Shown here in pieces: positions 60,235 to 64,000 of a stretch of DNA of 64,000 nucleotides. A program made the position numbers and the translations under genes. The DNA is from GCA-2746795 sp964643965 (GTDB taxonomy: Bacteria; Chloroflexota; Anaerolineae; Promineifilales; Promineifilaceae). Under the pieces are notes generated by a model. That model saw only the letters and a program-made list of their open reading frames with translations. It did not search any database and had not been told where the DNA came from. The stretch is taken from positions 38,815 to 102,814 of the forward strand of contig CAZXVH010000003.1 in assembly GCA_964643965.1 (NCBI GenBank), read 5' to 3'. Position 1 is the first letter of the stretch. Every line of letters begins with the position of its first letter.

Positions 60235-61845
60235 TCAGGTCTTTTCTTTTTGGTAAACAATCTCCCCACCGACAAGGGTCATGTCAACGGCCGTTTCTCC
60301 CATATCTTCCGCCGCCATCGTAAACAAATCATCCGCCAGCAACACCATATCGGCCCATTTGCCAGGGGAGATGGAGCCTTGCACCGCCTCCTTGCCCGAC
60401 ATCAGCGCCGGCCCCATGGTATAGCCATAGATCGCTTCCGGCAGCGTCAGCCGTTCTGCTGGATGCCACCCACCAGCAGGCTGCCGCCCTTCATCTTGAC
60501 GGGTAACGGCCGTTCTCATGCCCACAAACGGATTCATGGTGGCTACCGGCGCATCAGAGCCAAACGCCAGTTTCATGCCCCTGTCCAGCAGCGAACGAAA
60601 GGCGTAAGCATATCGCGCCCGGCTGCCCCACACCCGGTCGGCCGTTTGCCAATCCGTTTGCAAGTGAACCGGCTGCACCGCGCCCATGATGTGACTGTGG
60701 TCCACCCGCGCCAGGTCGTCAGGATGGATAAGCTGCACATGTTCGATGCGGTGGGGCATGGGCAGTCGTTTGCCTGCGTCAGCCGTTTCTCGCTCAATCA
60801 GTACATCCAACACTTCCCGCACCGCCCGGTCGCCAATGGCATGGACGGAGAGAGCAAAACCGGCGTCGGCGGCGTCGGTAGCAATCTGCCATAGCTCATC
60901 TGCCGGGGTGACAATGAGGCCACGATTGTCTGACTCCCCGACAAAAGGCGTCAACATCGAAGCAGTGCGCGACCCCATCGTGCCATCGGCAAAGATTTTG
61001 AGATGGCCGATCCACAAGTGATCATTGCCAAAGCCGGATTGCAGACCCAACGTCGCTGCTTCCGCCAAAAAGTCAGCGGCGACATTCATATGAATGCGCA
61101 GCGTCAGATCGCCGTCGCGCTGGAGCGCCTGCCACAAGCGGAAGCTTTGCTGCCCCTCTTTTTCCAGCCGTTGGTCATGGACGCCGGTGAGGCCAAAGCG
61201 ATGGGCGGCGGCGATGGTCTGACGCAGCCACGCCTGGCGCGTCGCCCCATCAGGTTGGGGGATGTGGGGCAGGAGCAGCTGTAAAGCGTTCCATTCGCGC
61301 AAGATGCCGGTAGGACGGCCGTTTTCATCTCGTTCAATTTTGCTGTCGGCGGGGTCTGGAGTGTGGGCAGTGATTCCGGCCGCATCCAAAGCCGCCTGAT
61401 TCACCCAGTAGGTGTGCATGTCCAGGCGAGCCAGGGCGATGGGCGTGTGTGGGGCGATGGCGTCCAGGTGGGCGGCGGTGGGCAGGGTATCCCATTTGAT
61501 TTCATCCCAGCCCCAGCCCAGCAGCCATTCACCGGGCGCTTTTTGAGCAACGGCCGTTTCCACCTGGCGTAACGCTTCCCCAAAATCGGCCTGTCTAAAC
61601 AGGCTGAGCTGCTGGTTGCGCTCGGCCGTATCCAAAAAGTGAACGTGGGAATCTATGAGACCGGGCAGCAGTAAACGGCCGTTGGCGTCAATTACCGTGG
61701 TCTCGGAACCAGCCAGGGTGAGGATCTCTTGATTGGAGCCGACGGAAAGGAAACGGCCGTTGTGGACGGCCACCGCTTCCGCCCAGGGCAATTGTGGGTC
61801 AACGGTATAAATTTTTGCATTGTGGATGATTAAATCAGGGTTCAT
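60235..61845 (-). CDS. YtcJ-like metal-dependent amidohydrolase
   Basis: 536 aa. The N-terminal beta-sandwich (LIIHNAKIYTVDPQLPWAEA) leads into a TIM barrel with the metal-ligand pair in GLIDSHVHFLD (HxH), then HMD/TYW and WIGHLKIFADGTMGSRTAS (carboxylated Lys position). LSVHAIGDRAV, PHRIEHVQ and KLAFGSDAPVATMNPF follow. This matches the YtcJ/amidohydrolase-3 group, whose substrates are mostly unknown. The ATG at 61845 has AAGGAG upstream. The first 39 codons are duplicated at 63001-63141. Confidence 0.92.
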   Translation of the reverse strand: MNPDLIIHNAKIYTVDPQLPWAEAVAVHNGRFLSVGSNQEILTLAGSETTVIDANGRLLLPGLIDSHVHFLDTAERNQQLSLFRQADFGEALRQVETAVAQKAPGEWLLGWGWDEIKWDTLPTAAHLDAIAPHTPIALARLDMHTYWVNQAALDAAGITAHTPDPADSKIERDENGRPTGILREWNALQLLLPHIPQPDGATRQAWLRQTIAAAHRFGLTGVHDQRLEKEGQQSFRLWQALQRDGDLTLRIHMNVAADFLAEAATLGLQSGFGNDHLWIGHLKIFADGTMGSRTASMLTPFVGESDNRGLIVTPADELWQIATDAADAGFALSVHAIGDRAVREVLDVLIERETADAGKRLPMPHRIEHVQLIHPDDLARVDHSHIMGAVQPVHLQTDWQTADRVWGSRARYAYAFRSLLDRGMKLAFGSDAPVATMNPFVGMRTAVTRQDEGRQPAGGWHPAERLTLPEAIYGYTMGPALMSGKEAVQGSISPGKWADMVLLADDLFTMAAEDMGETAVDMTLVGGEIVYQKEKT

Positions 61846-61861
61846 GCTGCGCTCCTTTGTC

Positions 61862-61882
61862 GGTCGGATTGTTAATCCGACC
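61862..61882. repeat. 9-3-9 inverted repeat
   Basis: GGTCGGATT-GTT-AATCCGACC, perfect, 16 bp before the amidohydrolase start. It has the same 3-bp spacer as the 15-3-15 elements. Could be an operator or a short mobile repeat. Confidence 0.6.
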
Positions 61883-61941
61883 ACTATCTACAATTTTCAT
61901 TGATATTGGGTAAACTTAATAAGTTACGGGCATGGTTCAAG

Positions 61942-61999
61942 GATGACAACGAATTTTAGTAAATAACGAATTCGCTCCTTACTGAAATTCGTTGTCATC
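61942..61999. repeat. 21-16-21 inverted repeat
   Basis: GATGACAACGAATTTTAGTAA and its complement (one mismatch) are separated by 16 bp. No coding capacity. It lies in the 490-bp gap between the amidohydrolase and the toxin module. Possibly a MITE or terminator. Confidence 0.6.
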
Positions 62000-62042
62000 A
62001 CAAAAAAGAGATGATTTCACAACAAACAACGGAAAAAACCTA

Positions 62043-62165
62043 ATGGATAAAGAACGAATATTCCAATATTTAAGCGAGCAGCATTCAGATGTTTGGTTTA
62101 AGCTGCTAGAAAATGCCTACGATTATTTGAGTTATGATGATCGCAGTGATTTGTCGCGTGGCTAA
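62043..62165 (+). CDS. Short hypothetical frame (40 aa)
   Basis: Begins MDKERIFQYLSEQHSDVWFK, looks like a genuine protein N-terminus, and has TAA at 62163. The next 100 bp keep protein-like words in another frame (KQQKEKLEAEIQRLN), so it may be a frameshifted remnant. No family recognised and no strong ribosome site. Confidence 0.35.
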   Translation: MDKERIFQYLSEQHSDVWFKLLENAYDYLSYDDRSDLSRG

Positions 62166-62338
62166 CAAACAACAAAAAGAAAAACTAGAGGCAGAAATAC
62201 AACGACTCAACATCCGCACAGAACCCAAAAGATGATTGACATGGCCTATAAAATTTTAGCTGCATCTGAACTTATTCACGCCCTGGAAATAGATACATGT
62301 ATTTTTGAGTTTGCACTATTTTCGTGTACAATATTCCC

Positions 62339-62563
62339 ATGAAGAAAAATATAACTTTATCCGCAGATGATGCTTTAATTCAACAAGCAAGATGGCAAGC
62401 GGCCACCGAAAAAACAACGCTCAATCAGCTTTTTCGTGAATGGTTGGCGCGTTATGTAGCTCAAGCAGAAGCGCCTGAACGGTATGATACACTCATGGCA
62501 CAGTTTGAACATATTCAGGCGGGAGGGCAGTTCAGCCGCGAGGAAATGAATGAACGTCGCTGA
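62339..62563 (+). CDS. Antitoxin of PIN module (ribbon-helix-helix-like)
   Basis: 74 aa: KKNITLSADDALIQQARWQA resembles a ribbon-helix-helix start, followed by a helix and an acidic tail ending FEHIQAGGQFSREEMNERR. An in-frame GTG at 62324 is less likely than ATG 62339. The toxin gene overlaps its 3' end by 14 bp. The tail is duplicated at 63252-63317. Confidence 0.75.
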   Translation: MKKNITLSADDALIQQARWQAATEKTTLNQLFREWLARYVAQAEAPERYDTLMAQFEHIQAGGQFSREEMNERR

Positions 62564-62990
62564 ATTTCCTGGCTTGTTTTTTCTTGATACAAATGTCCTT
62601 GTTTACACTTTTGATGAGACTGCACCAGAAAAACGCCAGATTGCGCAGCAGTTGGTGCGTGATGCCTTGTCAACGAGACAGGGAATTATTAGCACACAGA
62701 TTGTACAAGAATTTCTCAATGTAGCCTTGCACAAATTTAAGCATCCCATGACAGTGTCTGATGCCCAAATCTATTTAAGAACGGTGCTAATTCCCTTGTG
62801 CCAACAATACCCTTCTGGCTCTTTTTATGAACGAGCGTTGCTTGTCAAAGCAGAAACCGGTTATTCGTTTTATGATACGCTGGTGGTGACGGCGGCGATT
62901 GAGTCTGGATGTTCGATTTTACTCAGTGAAGATATGCAGGATGGACGAATAATTCAGGGACTAACGATTATTAATCCTTTTGTGGTGTGA
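62550..62990 (+). CDS. PIN-domain toxin (VapC-like)
   Basis: 146 aa. Acidic residues of the PIN site are in FFLDTNVLVYTFD, IVQEFLNVAL, SFYDTLVVTAA and LLSEDMQDGRI. This is the antitoxin-first order. It begins within the antitoxin gene, overlapping by 14 bp. Expected to cleave a specific RNA; the target is unknown. It differs in sequence from the PIN protein at 24899. Confidence 0.85.
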   Translation: MNVAEFPGLFFLDTNVLVYTFDETAPEKRQIAQQLVRDALSTRQGIISTQIVQEFLNVALHKFKHPMTVSDAQIYLRTVLIPLCQQYPSGSFYERALLVKAETGYSFYDTLVVTAAIESGCSILLSEDMQDGRIIQGLTIINPFVV

Positions 62991-63000
62991 AAGCAGGAAG

Positions 63001-63141
63001 TCAATTAAGAAGAGAGGGGTTCTCATCATTCGTGCCGATGGAGAGGAAACGGCCGTTGTGCACAGCCACCGCCTCCGCCCAGGGCAATTGGGGGTCAACC
63101 GTATAAATCTTTGCGTTATGGATAATTAAATTTGGAGTCAT
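63001..63141 (-). pseudogene. Truncated duplicate of the amidohydrolase start
   Basis: 46 codons. The first 39 (LIIHNAKIYTVDPQLPWAEA, VAVHNGRFLS) match the intact gene at 60235-61845 almost exactly, then the frame ends in unrelated residues. It marks a partial segmental duplication together with the antitoxin fragment at 63252. An octamer TAGTCTGG-type repeat lies just upstream (63157-63200). Confidence 0.85.
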
Positions 63142-63251
63142 GGCGCCTCGCTTTTTAGTCTGGTAGTCTAATAATCTACTAGTCAAGTAGTTGGGTGGTA
63201 AGATAAGGGGAAATTGTAAATTAAAGGGGAGAGAAGTGCATCTTTGCGCTA

Positions 63252-63317
63252 ATGCCACAGCTTAAGCCTATTCAGGCTGGCGGTCAATTTAGCCGTGAGC
63301 AAATGAACGAACGCTAG
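63252..63317 (+). pseudogene. Duplicate fragment of the antitoxin 3' end
   Basis: The 21 codons MPQLKPIQAGGQFSREQMNE plus a final Arg copy the antitoxin tail MAQFEHIQAGGQFSREEMNE. The stop TAG overlaps the convergent aroE stop through a CTAG. Confidence 0.8.
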
Positions 63318-64000
63318 ATATTTAGCAGCGCTTCTTTCATCACCTCTAAATTCGGTTCTTGCCCGGTGAAGCGGGTGAAGGCTTGAGCGCCCTGGTGGAG
63401 GAGCATTCCCAAGCCATTGGCCGCCTGGCAACCGGAGGCTTGTGCTTGCTGCATAAAACGTGTTGTGGCGGGATTGTAGACGAGGTCGTAGGCAAATGAA
63501 CCTTCAGGAAAAGCTAACGCATCAGGCCAAACAGAGCTGTCTACATTTGGCGACATGCCCAGCGGGGTGGTGTTGATGATCAGGGGGGCAACTGCGGCAG
63601 TAACGGCCGTTTCCATCTCCCCAATATCACCAGCCAATAACCAACCAGTTCCGCCCCCATGTGATGGGGCTACATGCGGCGCAATCTCCGCCACCAACTG
63701 CTGCGCCTGCTCCACCCGTCGCGCTAACACCTGCACCTGCCCCCCCGCCTGCGCCAGCCCATACGCCACCGCCCGCGCCGACCCGCCCGCCCCAAGAACG
63801 AGACAGGAACGGCCGTTTATCCCCACATCCAGCGCCGCCAAATCAGCCAAAAAACCAGACCAGTCGGTGTTATAACCCGTCAGATTGACGATTTTTGATT
63901 GACGATTGACGATTGGTGACTGTTCACTGTCCACTGTCCACTGTTCACTGTCCACTGTCCACTGTTCACTGTCCACTGGCCACTGTTCACTGTCCACTGT
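63314..64000 (-). CDS. aroE: Shikimate dehydrogenase (5' end beyond window)
   Basis: Reduces 3-dehydroshikimate to shikimate with NADPH in the pathway to aromatic amino acids. The visible 228 residues contain the NADP domain: LTGYNTDWSGFLADL, the GAGGSARAVAYGLAQAG loop, LARRVEQAQQL (Arg for the NADP phosphate), INTTPLGMSP, YDLVYNPATTRFM and NGLGMLLHQGAQAF. Immediately before LTGYNTDW, where the family has a short link after the N-terminal domain, at least 38 residues come from heptamer tracts (TVDSEQW repeats). The frame is open through the tract to the edge, so the N-terminal domain must lie outside the window. Confidence 0.88.
   Translation of the reverse strand, partial: TVDSEQWPVDSEQWTVDSEQWTVDSEQSPIVNRQSKIVNLTGYNTDWSGFLADLAALDVGINGRSCLVLGAGGSARAVAYGLAQAGGQVQVLARRVEQAQQLVAEIAPHVAPSHGGGTGWLLAGDIGEMETAVTAAVAPLIINTTPLGMSPNVDSSVWPDALAFPEGSFAYDLVYNPATTRFMQQAQASGCQAANGLGMLLHQGAQAFTRFTGQEPNLEVMKEALLNI
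63890..64000. repeat. ACGATTG and ACTGTYC heptamer tract inside aroE
   Basis: ACGATTG units (63892-63915) pass into at least eleven ACTGTCC/ACTGTTC/ACTGGCC units that run to the window end. Read in frame by aroE on the minus strand. Confidence 0.9.

Overview
This 64 kb window looks like a scaffold from a metagenome-assembled genome. It carries four 100-N gaps. At least one gap (14013-14112) is artificial, because the same 55 bp stands on both sides. Gene content and style suggest a Chloroflexota bacterium, probably Anaerolineae-like. The grounds are a fused glycyl-tRNA synthetase, a short GlmU-type pyrophosphorylase, very large membrane proteins with 6-pyruvoyl-tetrahydropterin-synthase-related and GT-C folds, an AbrB-radical SAM tungsten-cofactor maturase, and many small dispersed repeats. 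This placement is inference; no rRNA is present to settle it.

Layout. 1-2.4 kb: a PAS/GAF/GAF sensor histidine kinase that runs off the left edge. 2.7-5.9 kb: a four-gene glycine betaine/choline ABC importer. 6.6-21 kb: housekeeping genes on the minus strand (glyQS fusion, recO, cdd, glmU-like, vanZ-like, tRNA-Gln, dnaX-ybaB-recR, rocD, uppP, an SDR, lysC). lysC is preceded by a SAM-I riboswitch and terminator; rocD is preceded by an unassigned leader with its own terminator. 21.6-25.7 kb: an accessory stretch with gene relics, an MntA/HepT-like pair, an MscS channel and a PIN/Phd pair. 25.8-35.1 kb: a glycosyltransferase, a radical SAM maturase, a transglutaminase-like protein, a beta-lactamase-like hydrolase, a YhhN protein, YigZ, a glycoside hydrolase lipoprotein and an RluA-type pseudouridine synthase. 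35.1-37.8 kb: truncated genes joined end to end. 37.8-43.6 kb: an arginine deiminase operon (yfcC-type transporter, arcB, nhaC-like, arcC, arcA). 43.8-47 kb: a zinc-ribbon membrane protein, an alpha/beta hydrolase and an EamA exporter. 47-59 kb: four giant membrane proteins; the first three overlap by 4 nt. 59-64 kb: a small membrane protein, Hsp20, an amidohydrolase, a PIN toxin module, a partial duplication of both, and aroE running off the right edge.

The clearest genome-level signal is the 10-bp palindrome AACGGCCGTT. I counted about 65 exact copies by eye, against 0.06 expected at random. Most lie inside genes, where they encode TAV or NGR. They are missing from the arginine deiminase island and a few other blocks, which suggests those arrived later. 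A second signal is a set of tandem tracts with a 7- or 8-bp period and unrelated unit sequences. They lie between genes, inside reading frames (glycosyltransferase, membrane proteins, aroE), and inside the P3 helix of the SAM riboswitch. Further repeat families are a 94-bp element with terminal inverted repeats, paired 15-bp dyads with a 3-bp spacer, and a TTCGACAGGCTCAG repeat read through in several protein linkers.
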